Shown piece after piece: positions 32,146-39,227 of a DNA stretch of 42,506 nucleotides. Position numbers and translations under genes: made by a program. This DNA comes from Nitrospirota bacterium. Its GTDB lineage: Bacteria > Nitrospirota > UBA9217. The first letter of the stretch is position 1. Each line of letters opens with the position of its first letter. The stretch is from positions 1 to 42,506 of the forward strand of contig JAOUEV010000029.1 of assembly GCA_029858565.1 (NCBI GenBank). The letters run 5' to 3'. The notes under the pieces are model-generated. The model did no database searches. It was not told the DNA's origin and saw only the letters and a list, made by a program, of their open reading frames with translations.

Positions 32146-32949
32146 TCAGTTCAGTTCCTTGGCCTTAATGTTGGGGATGGTGGGAGGTAGAAACAAGCTG
32201 GCAGGCAGCTCATGGTTTGCCATGTAGTCGCTCAAATAAATCACGCTTTTCGTTGCACCGCCCTCTCGTGCGCCGTAGATGACCTGTATTTCTCTCGGTA
32301 TCCAGAATCCTGCGAAGATTTCCGTGAACTGTTTTGCCGACGTGCGCAAAATTAGATGCTCTTCCGAATCAAATATCTCAGCTCGAAGCAGGGAGGTCTG
32401 AGCGGGATCGATGTAAATAATGTGTTTTGGATCGCTGTACTCCATCCTGATGGCGTTGTGTCCATCGAACATGACCTGGCTGACCTGAACCGGATTGTTA
32501 TGCAGGTCGGCGGCATTCTCTATGGTAAGTCCAGGAACGGCAACGGGGGCCAATACCTTGTTGATCAGTTGACTCTTTTCGAAAGGCGGGAGCTTTTTGA
32601 GGTGGATCTGCGACAAGGAGCGAGTCGCGGGAATGTACTCATAAAGGGAATCGTCGTTGACGAGCACGAGTCGCTCGGAAGGAACAAAATAATCAATCCG
32701 GATGCTGTTCGGCCTTCTGTAGCGAAAACGCCATTTTTCCTCGGTCTTGTGGTTCTTGTTCGTCGTGACACGTTTGACCGTGAAGGACAGGGTCTCCAGA
32801 GAGGCGAACTTCTTCACCAACTGTCCGATGATCTGGTCAGCAACCGTTGTTGCGGAGGCAGCTGCATGACTCGAAGTTGATATCAGCAGGATGGCCAGGA
32901 CGACGAGGCCTCTGATAGCATTCATGCATCGTGAACCCGTTCTTATCAT
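32146..32949 (-). CDS. LolA-family outer-membrane lipoprotein carrier-like protein (paralogue 1)
   Basis: Periplasmic protein of 267 residues with a signal peptide (about 1-33). The LolA-like domain includes FASLETLSFTVKRV, EEKWRFRYRRPNSIRIDYFVPSERL and LVNDDSLYEY, matching the LolA beta-strand pattern that forms the lipid-binding cavity. It is a clear paralogue of the protein at 34856-35647 (shared TEE-W-FRYR-P--IRIDY-VP pattern and PREI near the end). Start 32949 follows ACAGGAG. An upstream ATG at 32997 would add 16 residues before the signal sequence. It is third in the minus-strand cassette with two TPR genes. Confidence 0.87.
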   Translation of the reverse strand: MIRTGSRCMNAIRGLVVLAILLISTSSHAAASATTVADQIIGQLVKKFASLETLSFTVKRVTTNKNHKTEEKWRFRYRRPNSIRIDYFVPSERLVLVNDDSLYEYIPATRSLSQIHLKKLPPFEKSQLINKVLAPVAVPGLTIENAADLHNNPVQVSQVMFDGHNAIRMEYSDPKHIIYIDPAQTSLLRAEIFDSEEHLILRTSAKQFTEIFAGFWIPREIQVIYGAREGGATKSVIYLSDYMANHELPASLFLPPTIPNIKAKELN

Positions 32950-33025
32950 GAAGCGCTCCTGTAAGTTGAGTAGCAGGAAGAAAGTGGCAAGGAACAACGG
33001 GGCTTCACCTTAATCCGTGGCTTTC

Positions 33026-34021
33026 CTAAAAGCTCATCTGGAATGCGGTGATGAAGCCGCCCGATGGCGCGGCGGAGATGCTGATGCGGTACTGTGAGTC
33101 GATCCGGTCAAAGTAGTGCTTGTCCGCCTGCCGGTTATAGGCGTGGGCGCCGCTTATGGCCGTAAAGATATTCCCTGAATACCAGCCAAGCTCGAAGAAC
33201 GCGAGGATGCCTGCTGCAACGTGGTTGCCATGATCGTTCGTTCTAACGGCGCCCCAGAGAAAGAGGCCGTTCAGAAGAAAAGAACCCAGCGCTTCCTTGG
33301 GACGTTCGATATACAGATGTCCCGCTCCGGGAACGATGGCCAGCGCTCCAGCCAGATAGGGCGACTTGCGCGGAATGTCGCCGGCGCGAAGTGCTTCTTC
33401 GGCGAGGCCGTTTCCCTGCTGAGCAAGCGGGGAGTCAGGCGGCAATTTCCTGAACTCTTCCGCTGCGCGGGCCGCGCTCCCCTGGCGAAGGTGGCACCAG
33501 CCAAGCCTGATATGCGCCGCGTCCACCCTGCCGCTATGCGGATAGGAGCGGAGAAAGGTCTCCCACCCGTCGATCGACGACTGGTACTCGCCTTTGCGAT
33601 AGTAGGTCTCGGCCAGCATGAACTGTGCCTGTTCTCCCAGGGGATCCGAGGGAAGGTCCATTACCAGGGTGCGGAAACGCTCGATGGCCTGCGTGTATTT
33701 CCCGCTCTGGAAGTATGAACGCGCGATCTGGAAACGGGCGGTCTTTGCCTCCGGTGTTCCCGGATGGAGGAACATGACGCGTTCGTATTCCGTGATGGCG
33801 CGATAGTAATCCCCCTGCGCGTACAGATGATCAGCAAAGGACAGCAGATCTCTGCCGGCGCTGTCCGAGCTCAGGGCCGGCATGGTTGTGGTGAGCAGCA
33901 TCAGTGCCGCGATGAGGCCGATGCGGATCCATCCTGTCGCAGGGCGACCGGATGCAGTGGGTCCCGGTTCCGGCGCGTGCGCGGAGGATGCTGAAAACTC
34001 TATCCTGGGTTGATTGTTCAT
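33026..34021 (-). CDS. TPR protein with hydrophobic PGAG-type (DUF5683-like) C-domain (paralogue 1)
   Basis: Protein of 331 residues. A 30-residue basic/polar leader precedes the hydrophobic segment (about 32-50), then four TPR-like repeats (about 60-215: FADHLYAQGDYYRAITEYERVMFLHPG and onward). The C-terminal part (about 225-331) is hydrophobic with SPYLAGALAIVPGAGHLYIERPKEALGSFLLNG, the 'PGxGxxY' signature of DUF5683/TM2-like membrane domains. It is a full-length paralogue of the protein at 36033-36944. Its ATG overlaps the stop of the upstream TPR gene by four bases (ATGA), so translation is coupled. The unusually long N-terminus may mean the true start is at the later ATG at residue 40. 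Confidence 0.82.
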   Translation of the reverse strand: MNNQPRIEFSASSAHAPEPGPTASGRPATGWIRIGLIAALMLLTTTMPALSSDSAGRDLLSFADHLYAQGDYYRAITEYERVMFLHPGTPEAKTARFQIARSYFQSGKYTQAIERFRTLVMDLPSDPLGEQAQFMLAETYYRKGEYQSSIDGWETFLRSYPHSGRVDAAHIRLGWCHLRQGSAARAAEEFRKLPPDSPLAQQGNGLAEEALRAGDIPRKSPYLAGALAIVPGAGHLYIERPKEALGSFLLNGLFLWGAVRTNDHGNHVAAGILAFFELGWYSGNIFTAISGAHAYNRQADKHYFDRIDSQYRISISAAPSGGFITAFQMSF

Positions 34022-34572
34022 CGTGGTTGCTCCTCAGACAGGCCCTTCCATGCTTCATTATCAGGGTCCTTGCGCATCTCGTCCTTGATCTGTTCACGGG
34101 CTGTTGAACCCTCGAACCGGTCATGCACATAATCCCTGTCGATCCTGCCTGCTGCTTTGTAGGCTTGATAGGCGTCCTTGTACCGTTTTTGACGGAACAG
34201 CGAAACTGCGAGATTATAAGCGGCCTTTACGTACCGCGGTTCCAGCTCGAGCGCTTTCCGGAACAATGCTTCGGCCTTCTCGTACTCCTTGAGGCGCAAA
34301 TGGGTCGCTCCCAGATTGTTATGGGCAACTGCGTGGCGCGGATCGGTCTTGATGCAGCGGTTCAGCGCATCAATGGCGGCCGGCAGACGGTCCAATTTGT
34401 AATACGCAAAACCGAGTGCGTTCAAATAGTGAGGGTTGTCCGGGTCCTTCTGCAGCAGTGCGGTATTCCGGTCCACATCCAGGGTAAGCTGTTCCGAGGA
34501 CGGTTCCTGCGCCGCATGTGCAACAGAACAGCAGCGTGTCACTATGATGATAAACAAGAGAAAAGATCTCAT
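34018..34572 (-). CDS. secreted TPR protein
   Basis: Protein of 184 residues. A signal peptide (about 1-20, ending VAHAA) is followed by three to four canonical TPRs (about 45-150: PHYLNALGFAYYKLDRLPAAIDALNRCIKTDP, HAVAHNNLGATHLRLKEYEKAEALFRKALELEP, YVKAAYNLAVSLFRQKRYKDAYQAYKAA). It is probably a periplasmic scaffold. It is first in a three-gene minus-strand operon ahead of the PGAG-type TPR protein and a LolA-like protein. ATG 34572 is the signal-peptide start; upstream extension has no supporting signal. Confidence 0.87.
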   Translation of the reverse strand: MRSFLLFIIIVTRCCSVAHAAQEPSSEQLTLDVDRNTALLQKDPDNPHYLNALGFAYYKLDRLPAAIDALNRCIKTDPRHAVAHNNLGATHLRLKEYEKAEALFRKALELEPRYVKAAYNLAVSLFRQKRYKDAYQAYKAAGRIDRDYVHDRFEGSTAREQIKDEMRKDPDNEAWKGLSEEQPR

Positions 34573-34641
34573 ACGCTGAAGGTTTTCAGGGCGCCCCGGA
34601 GCAGGGGATGCCAAACAGGGCCGAGTTCGCTGAACAGACGT

Positions 34642-34670
34642 ACAATAGAGCATGGGATTTGAATTGTCAA
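34642..34670 (-). promoter_or_regulatory. predicted promoter for the TPR/PGAG/LolA operon
   Basis: On the minus strand, TTGACA (34670-34665), a 17-bp spacer and TATTGT (34647-34642). The leader is about 63 bases before the ATG at 34572. Confidence 0.7.
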
Positions 34671-34686
34671 CCCTTGAAAACCTTGT

Positions 34687-34715
34687 TTGCCTTTCTTTCG
34701 GGAGTCTGTTATAGT
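34687..34715 (+). promoter_or_regulatory. predicted plus-strand promoter, distal, for the second LolA-like gene
   Basis: TTGCCT (34687-34692), a 17-bp spacer and TATAGT (34710-34715). It is back-to-back with the minus-strand promoter, and its 5' leader would run about 130 bases. Confidence 0.5.
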
Positions 34716-34818
34716 ATGCCGACCAGAGCGGGAACCAAGATGTTGCTTGAAGACTTTCGTGTCGTATTTCCATCGGCGCGGTCTGGGTTTTCTCAACGTT
34801 ATTACAGGGTTTTTGTAC

Positions 34819-34847
34819 TTGACAATATTCCGGGCCGATGCTACACA
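34819..34847 (+). promoter_or_regulatory. predicted plus-strand promoter, proximal, for the second LolA-like gene
   Basis: TTGACA (34819-34824), a 17-bp spacer and TACACA (34842-34847) preceded by TGC. The ATG at 34856 lies eight bases after the -10 box, so a transcript from here would have almost no leader. Confidence 0.6.
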
Positions 34848-34855
34848 TACACCAT

Positions 34856-35647
34856 ATGGGTAATAGACGTTTCGGGGCGGGATATGTCCTGCTTGCGGCG
34901 ACGGTTCTGGCTGTCGGAATGTTCACGGCGGGCATTTCCCGGGCCTCTGAACCTTCGGCAGGCGAGCTGTTCCGTGAGATCGAAGGGCGTTACGACCGAG
35001 TCTCCACCTTGTCATACAAAGTAAAACGGATTGTCGCATCAAAGACATCGAGTACCGAAGAACAGTGGAGTTTTCGCTATCGAAGCCCCGATCTGTTGCG
35101 AATCGACTATACAGTGCCTCATGACCGAGTGATAGTCGTCAACAATGAAGCTCTTTGGGAATATGTTCCCCGTGCTAAAAAAGCGGCCAAGACAGTTTTT
35201 GCCGCCATGCCAAGGGGAAAAAAAGAAAAGACCATTGCGCAGGTGATGGCGCATGTGACCGTGGACGGACTCCGGATCGGCAATTACGCCGAGATGGAGA
35301 AGAAAGCGGTCAAGGTCAAGACCGTCTCTTCGTCGGGCATATCTGCTTATCAGGTAGAGGGTGTCGATCCGCGGTATGTGATCACGATCGACCGCGAGAA
35401 AAAAGTTCTTCTGCGATCAGAGATCTATGATAAAAAGGGGGCGCTCGTGCTCAGGACCGAGGCGAGCCGTTTTGTTGAGGCAGGGCCGGGGTTCTGGATG
35501 CCTCGCGAGATCAAGGCAACCTATGCAACTGCCACAGGATTCGTCCAGAGCACGGTCCTCCTCTCCGATCAGCGTGCAGACGGTCCGGTAGAAGAAAAAG
35601 CGTTCAGCTTTGTTGTTCCACAGGGTGTGGAATTGATCAACTACTAA
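34856..35647 (+). CDS. LolA-family outer-membrane lipoprotein carrier-like protein (paralogue 2)
   Basis: Periplasmic protein of 263 residues with a signal peptide (about 1-30, ending SRASEP). The LolA-like domain has YDRVSTLSYKVKRIV, EEQWSFRYRSPDLLRIDY and IVVNNEALWEYVPRAKK, aligning through its length with the paralogue at 32146-32949. Start choice: ATG 34838 lies within the proximal promoter and neither ATG has a ribosome binding site, so 34856 is favoured as a leaderless start. A small PGAG-motif gene follows by 21 bases and is probably cotranscribed. Confidence 0.85.
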   Translation: MGNRRFGAGYVLLAATVLAVGMFTAGISRASEPSAGELFREIEGRYDRVSTLSYKVKRIVASKTSSTEEQWSFRYRSPDLLRIDYTVPHDRVIVVNNEALWEYVPRAKKAAKTVFAAMPRGKKEKTIAQVMAHVTVDGLRIGNYAEMEKKAVKVKTVSSSGISAYQVEGVDPRYVITIDREKKVLLRSEIYDKKGALVLRTEASRFVEAGPGFWMPREIKATYATATGFVQSTVLLSDQRADGPVEEKAFSFVVPQGVELINY

Positions 35648-35668
35648 AGAGAAGGAGGTGAACAGAGT

Positions 35669-35950
35669 ATGAAGAAGATCCTGGTGGTGATGGTAGCGGT
35701 GATGATGGTGATGACGTCGGTCCTGGCCGGTGCTGCGTTGGCAGCAGATGCGGGTGCTGCGGCGGTGCTTTCGTGCGCGATCCCGGGAGCGGGTGAGTGG
35801 TACAATGGGAATTTCAAGGGCAGCTTCCCGTGGCTGGAGTGTATCGCTGGCAAGATCTGCTTCTGCGTTGCGATAGCTTCGGTGTTCGACGCGGCGGCGG
35901 GCAAGTCTAGCGACTCAATGCGGATCGATTTCTGGTCAGCGCCCAAGTAA
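35669..35950 (+). CDS. small PGAG-motif membrane/secreted protein
   Basis: Protein of 93 residues. A Met/Val-rich signal sequence (about 1-25, ending ALAAD) is followed by a short hydrophobic domain with LSCAIPGAGEWYNGNFKGSF, the same PGAG-x-x-Y-x-G pattern found in the C-domains of the two TPR proteins nearby. A Cys-rich helix (LECIAGKICFCVAIASVF) comes next. It is too small for an enzyme and may be a free-standing version of that membrane domain, or a substrate. It has a near-perfect ribosome binding site (GGAGGTG) and a strong terminator, which suggests high expression. Confidence 0.72.
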   Translation: MKKILVVMVAVMMVMTSVLAGAALAADAGAAAVLSCAIPGAGEWYNGNFKGSFPWLECIAGKICFCVAIASVFDAAAGKSSDSMRIDFWSAPK

Positions 35951-35980
35951 CCGGGCAGGTTTCATCAGTTCAGCATTTAT

Positions 35981-36021
35981 CCATGAGAGGATGGCATACC
36001 CATCCTCTCATGGTTTTTTTT
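35981..36021 (+). terminator. strong intrinsic terminator after the PGAG-motif gene
   Basis: A perfect 14-bp stem (35981-35994 with 36000-36013), a 5-base loop and eight T residues. It lies between convergent genes. Confidence 0.95.
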
Positions 36022-36032
36022 GGCTGGAACGG

Positions 36033-36944
36033 CTAGAATCGCATGGTAAAAGCGAGCGCGGCTGTCCGGTCATTGTCCAGCAAGAGCGAAAAACCATACT
36101 GGTTCGACAATCTCTCAAGATACCCCTGCTGCCGGTCCCTGTTGTATTTGTGAGCACTGCTTACCGCGCTGTACACATTTCCAAAATACCAGCCTGTTTC
36201 GAAAAAGAGCAGTACCCCGGCGGTCGTGTGGCTGTGGTTGTGCAGGGCTTCCGCTGTCGCCCATATGAAAACTCCATTCATCATGAACGAAAGCAGCGCG
36301 TCATATTTTCTGCCAACATAGAGCTGGCCTGCGCCGGGAAGGACCGCGGACAGTCCGCCTGCGAGGGCTGGTGATTTGGAGGGGACGGCGGGATAGGTTT
36401 TTGCTTCGGTTGAGAGCCACAGCGCCTGCTCCCGAAGGGGAGAAGAGACGGGAATGCTGTCGTATTGCATGGCAGCCCTGCGCCAGTCGCCTTGCCGTAG
36501 ATAGGACCAGCCGATCTGGATGCGCGTTGCGTCCGCTTCCGGGGCATCGGGGTGGTTCCGTAAAAAACGTTCGTAGCAGGCGATGGCCTGCGTGTAATCC
36601 TTCTTCTGGAAGTAGGCCTCGGCGATCCTGAGCAGAGCCTGCCTTCCCTGCTCGTCAGCCGGGTGCTTGTCCGCGAATTTCTCGAACAACCGGATCGCGT
36701 CGTCCAGCCTGTCGCCCATGTAATAGGACAATGCGATCTGGTATTGCGCGTACGCTGCCTGGCCGTGGTCCGGGAAGTGGAAGATGAATCGTTCATACTC
36801 CGTGATCGCCCGGAAGTAGTCTCGTTCAGCAAAAAGCTGGTCTGCGAAAGAGAGTGTGGCCTCGGCGGACCGGATGTCCGCATATCCCTTTGCAGGCGTT
36901 CCCAAAGCAAGGACGGCAAGAGTGATGAGGAGTAGCCGTTTCAT
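36033..36944 (-). CDS. TPR protein with hydrophobic PGAG-type (DUF5683-like) C-domain (paralogue 2)
   Basis: Protein of 303 residues. A signal peptide (about 1-22, ending GYADI) precedes four TPR-like repeats (LSFADQLFAERDYFRAITEYERFIFHFP and onward, about 30-190). The C-terminal hydrophobic domain (about 200-303) carries SPALAGGLSAVLPGAGQLYVGRKYDALLSFMMNG and GWYFGNVYSAVSSAHKYNRD. It aligns end to end with the protein at 33026-34021. ATG 36944 overlaps the yidD stop by four bases (ATGA); a GTG at 36956 is possible but would deepen the overlap. Coupling to yidD suggests a membrane-protein insertion or envelope-assembly role. Confidence 0.85.
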   Translation of the reverse strand: MKRLLLITLAVLALGTPAKGYADIRSAEATLSFADQLFAERDYFRAITEYERFIFHFPDHGQAAYAQYQIALSYYMGDRLDDAIRLFEKFADKHPADEQGRQALLRIAEAYFQKKDYTQAIACYERFLRNHPDAPEADATRIQIGWSYLRQGDWRRAAMQYDSIPVSSPLREQALWLSTEAKTYPAVPSKSPALAGGLSAVLPGAGQLYVGRKYDALLSFMMNGVFIWATAEALHNHSHTTAGVLLFFETGWYFGNVYSAVSSAHKYNRDRQQGYLERLSNQYGFSLLLDNDRTAALAFTMRF

Positions 36945-37432
36945 TTGCGGGTCCACCAGAAATCGTTGTTATCCAGCGGGTCGAGGTAGCGCAGGCGGTC
37001 CCCGAAGTTCTTCTGGCGGGCAAGGCGCTGTTCGTCCGCTTCGTGCAGGAGCCGGTCTGTGGTCATGACGATGCCGATGACCGGTCCGTGCTTGCGAATG
37101 GCCTGAACGCTGTACTGGGAACAGGTGGGATGCATGGGGCAACGATCGCCATCCAGAGGTGATACGAAGTTCTGATAGATCTTGAGCATCCAGGAAAAGG
37201 GGGTCGCGGCCATTGATGTTTCGTGCTTTTCCGCGGATGGCCGTGCAGGCCGTTCACGGTCAGCTTTCGTCAGGATCACCGGTGCGTCGCTGTTCACGGA
37301 CCACGGTCCCCACGGTTCCGCGCCGATCGCCAGGTCAGGAGCAATGAGCAACAGCGCGAGCACGATGAATCCTGCCGGGTTCCCTGGGGACCGCATTGAG
37401 CATTTTTCGTTTGATGCGAGAAACACCTTCAT
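36941..37432 (-). CDS. yidD: YidD-family membrane protein insertion efficiency factor, with N-terminal extension
   Basis: Protein of 163 residues. The YidD core (about 84-140) reads MLKIYQNFVSPLDGDRCPMHPTCSQYSVQAIRKHG, with the conserved Cys and PTCSxY motif. Typical YidD proteins are about 70-85 residues and lie between rnpA and yidC. This one is twice that length, with a hydrophobic segment and AEP-start periplasmic-type leader (about 18-40) plus a linker, and it is found with a TPR/PGAG gene instead. That points to a specialised exported paralogue. The promoter's TATAAA box sits five bases from the ATG and there is no ribosome binding site, so a leaderless message is likely. Confidence 0.85.
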   Translation of the reverse strand: MKVFLASNEKCSMRSPGNPAGFIVLALLLIAPDLAIGAEPWGPWSVNSDAPVILTKADRERPARPSAEKHETSMAATPFSWMLKIYQNFVSPLDGDRCPMHPTCSQYSVQAIRKHGPVIGIVMTTDRLLHEADEQRLARQKNFGDRLRYLDPLDNNDFWWTRK

Positions 37433-37437
37433 GGCTC

Positions 37438-37467
37438 TTTATAAAGGATGTGAGCAGGACTTGTCAA
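37438..37467 (-). promoter_or_regulatory. predicted promoter for yidD and the TPR/PGAG gene
   Basis: On the minus strand, TTGACA (37467-37462), an 18-bp spacer and TATAAA (37443-37438). Five bases (GAGCC) separate the -10 box from ATG 37432. Confidence 0.7.
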
Positions 37468-37615
37468 TGAAAAGAACGAACGACCTCCTGTGAATAAGTG
37501 CTGTCTTTTCGGATCGTGCAAGTCCTTTCCAGCCTGGAGCGCGTGAATCGCTATCACCGGGCGCCGCAGATCCATCGTCGGACGGGATCGAGGTCTCCCG
37601 AATAAAAAACACTCC

Positions 37616-37644
37616 TTGACAATCTCTGATGTTCCTTATAATAT
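37616..37644 (+). promoter_or_regulatory. predicted promoter for tRNA-Leu
   Basis: TTGACA (37616-37621), then TATAAT at 37637-37642 (spacer 15) or TAATAT at 37639-37644 (spacer 17). It ends about 10 bases before the tRNA 5' end. Confidence 0.7.
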
Positions 37645-37654
37645 GTGCTCCCGT

Positions 37655-37741
37655 GCCGAAGTGGTGGAATTGGTAGACGCGCTGCGTTCAGGGCGCAGTG
37701 GGCTCACGCCCGTGGGGGTTCAAATCCCCCCTTCGGCACCA
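37655..37741 (+). tRNA. tRNA-Leu (anticodon CAG)
   Basis: An 87-nt class II tRNA. The acceptor stem GCCGAAG pairs with CTTCGGC, then discriminator A and an encoded CCA (37739-37741). The anticodon loop TTCAGGG, closed by CTGCG/CGCAG, gives anticodon CAG, reading CUG. The long variable arm GTGGGCTCACGCCC and the T-loop GTTCAAATC confirm a leucine class II fold. bamD begins 24 bases downstream. There is no sign of an integrated element at its 3' end. Confidence 0.97.
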
Positions 37742-37751
37742 TTTTCAGATC

Positions 37752-37757
37752 TATAAT
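37752..37757 (+). promoter_or_regulatory. possible -10 box for bamD
   Basis: A perfect TATAAT lies eight bases before the bamD ATG. The -35 position would fall in the tRNA 3' end and matches poorly, so activity is uncertain. Confidence 0.35.
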
Positions 37758-37765
37758 GTCCTCCC

Positions 37766-38494
37766 ATGAATAAAATCCTGCTCATAGTGCTGTTCGCCTT
37801 CCTTGCCGGTTGCGCCAAGGAGCCGCCCTTCGATCCGGTCGCCGTGTTCAAGGATGCCGAAGAGAAGATGCGCAAGGAACGGTACGAGGACGCGCGCAAG
37901 GCCTACCAGGAGATCCAGGAAAAAGCTCCTGACCGGAGCTATGACGCGGACATCATGCTGAGGATCGCCGATACCTATTTCGGCGACGAAAAGTACAGCG
38001 AAGCGCTGGTCGAATACCAGTCCTTCCTGAACTTCCATCCCGTGCATCGCGACGCGCCCTACGCGCAGTTCCAGAAGGCCATGTGCAGCTACAAAGAGCT
38101 CACGACCATTGACCGTGACCCCGGTCTCGTGCGCGCGGCGCTCAAGGAGTTCCAGACCCTGCTGGAAAAGTATCCCAACAGCACCTACGAGGCGCAGGCC
38201 AGGTCCTACGTCTCCATCTGCAGGGACCGTCTGGCCGGGTATGAGCTTTACGTGGGCCGGTTCTATCACAAAAAAGGGTCCTACCGCGCTGCGATCGGTA
38301 GGCTGGAGAAGCTCGTGGCCGACTATCCCGGATCAGGCTCAGAAAAGGACGCGCTTCTCTACGCCGGCCTTTCCCATATGGAACTGGGAGAAAAGGCCGA
38401 AGCTCGGCAGACCTTTGAAAAGCTGACATCCCGGTATCCTTCCATGGCGGATCAGGTCACCCCCCTCATCACCAAGCTCAATACGCAGCCCTGA
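37766..38494 (+). CDS. bamD: outer-membrane assembly lipoprotein BamD
   Basis: Lipoprotein of 242 residues with lipobox LAGC (Cys16). It has five TPR-like repeats of the BamD/YfiO type (about 28-225), including YEDARKAYQEIQEKAPDRSYDADIMLRIADTYF and LKEFQTLLEKYPNSTYEAQARSYVSICRDRLAGYELYVGRFYHKKG. The last of these is the most diagnostic stretch. It is an essential partner of BamA in inserting beta-barrels. There is no ribosome binding site before the ATG, and TATAAT lies eight bases upstream. Readthrough from the tRNA gene is the other possible source of the message. Confidence 0.93.
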   Translation: MNKILLIVLFAFLAGCAKEPPFDPVAVFKDAEEKMRKERYEDARKAYQEIQEKAPDRSYDADIMLRIADTYFGDEKYSEALVEYQSFLNFHPVHRDAPYAQFQKAMCSYKELTTIDRDPGLVRAALKEFQTLLEKYPNSTYEAQARSYVSICRDRLAGYELYVGRFYHKKGSYRAAIGRLEKLVADYPGSGSEKDALLYAGLSHMELGEKAEARQTFEKLTSRYPSMADQVTPLITKLNTQP

Positions 38495-38567
38495 TCATCT
38501 TCCCGCTGCGATATCCGATCCGGCGCCCGGCATGGTGCGGGCACCCTTCCGGACGAAGAGGCTTTTC

Positions 38568-39218
38568 ATGAAATACTATCCCCTGGCACTCGACATCAAG
38601 GGCCGCGCCTGTGTGGTGGCCGGCGGCGGTGCAGTGGCCGAACGTAAGGTCCTGTCGCTGATCAGCGCGGGCGCGTCCGTCACCGTGGTCAGCCCCGCGC
38701 TCACCGGAACGCTCCGGGCACTTACTGCGGAGGGGCGAATCTCCTGGCTGGAGCGCGCTGTTGCCGAAAGCGATCTGGAAAAGGCCTTTCTCGTGATAGC
38801 AGCGACCGATGACGGGGCGGTGAACGAGCGCATGGCCCAGCTGTGCCGTGACAGGGGGATCCTGGTCAATGTGGTCACGTCGCCGGCAGCGAGCTCGTTC
38901 CTGGTGCCTTCGGTTGTCGAACAGGGGGACCTCCTGATCGCCATATCCACGAGCGGGAACAGCCCCGCCCTGGCGCGAAAGGTGCGGGAGCGTCTTGAAC
39001 AGGAGTTCGGCCCTGAATACGCTGCGCTGCTCGAGGAGCTGGCGCGTCTTCGCAAAGAGCTTATGGCCGAGGTAGGGGATGAGCGGGTCAGGAGAAAGGT
39101 CCTTGAATCGGTCGTGGACTCCGATGTGCTGGCGTTGCTAAAGAAGGGCGAAGCCAAAGCAGCCGGCAAACGGATCAGAGAAATTGTGGCGCGAGAGACC
39201 GGGTACGGAGCACGCTGA
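38568..39218 (+). CDS. precorrin-2 dehydrogenase/sirohydrochlorin ferrochelatase domain protein (siroheme synthase N-domain)
   Basis: Met8/CysG-N-type enzyme of 216 residues for siroheme or heme-d1/alternative heme synthesis: NAD-dependent oxidation of precorrin-2, with or without iron insertion. The Rossmann motif is VVAGGGAVAERKV (about 15-27), with VIAATDDGAVNERM and NVVTSPAASSFLVPSVV at the active site and STSGNSPALARKVRERLE in the dimerisation region. No uroporphyrinogen methyltransferase domain is fused. The start ATG 38568 is preceded by GAAGAG. It stands between bamD and a convergent DUF4388 gene, away from other heme genes in the window. Confidence 0.92.
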   Translation: MKYYPLALDIKGRACVVAGGGAVAERKVLSLISAGASVTVVSPALTGTLRALTAEGRISWLERAVAESDLEKAFLVIAATDDGAVNERMAQLCRDRGILVNVVTSPAASSFLVPSVVEQGDLLIAISTSGNSPALARKVRERLEQEFGPEYAALLEELARLRKELMAEVGDERVRRKVLESVVDSDVLALLKKGEAKAAGKRIREIVARETGYGAR

Positions 39219-39227
39219 GCAGGGACG

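Noticed and set aside
34608-35024. Plus-strand open frame overlapping the second LolA-like gene
   Set aside because: It is out of frame with the LolA-like gene, has no motifs and spans promoter sequence.
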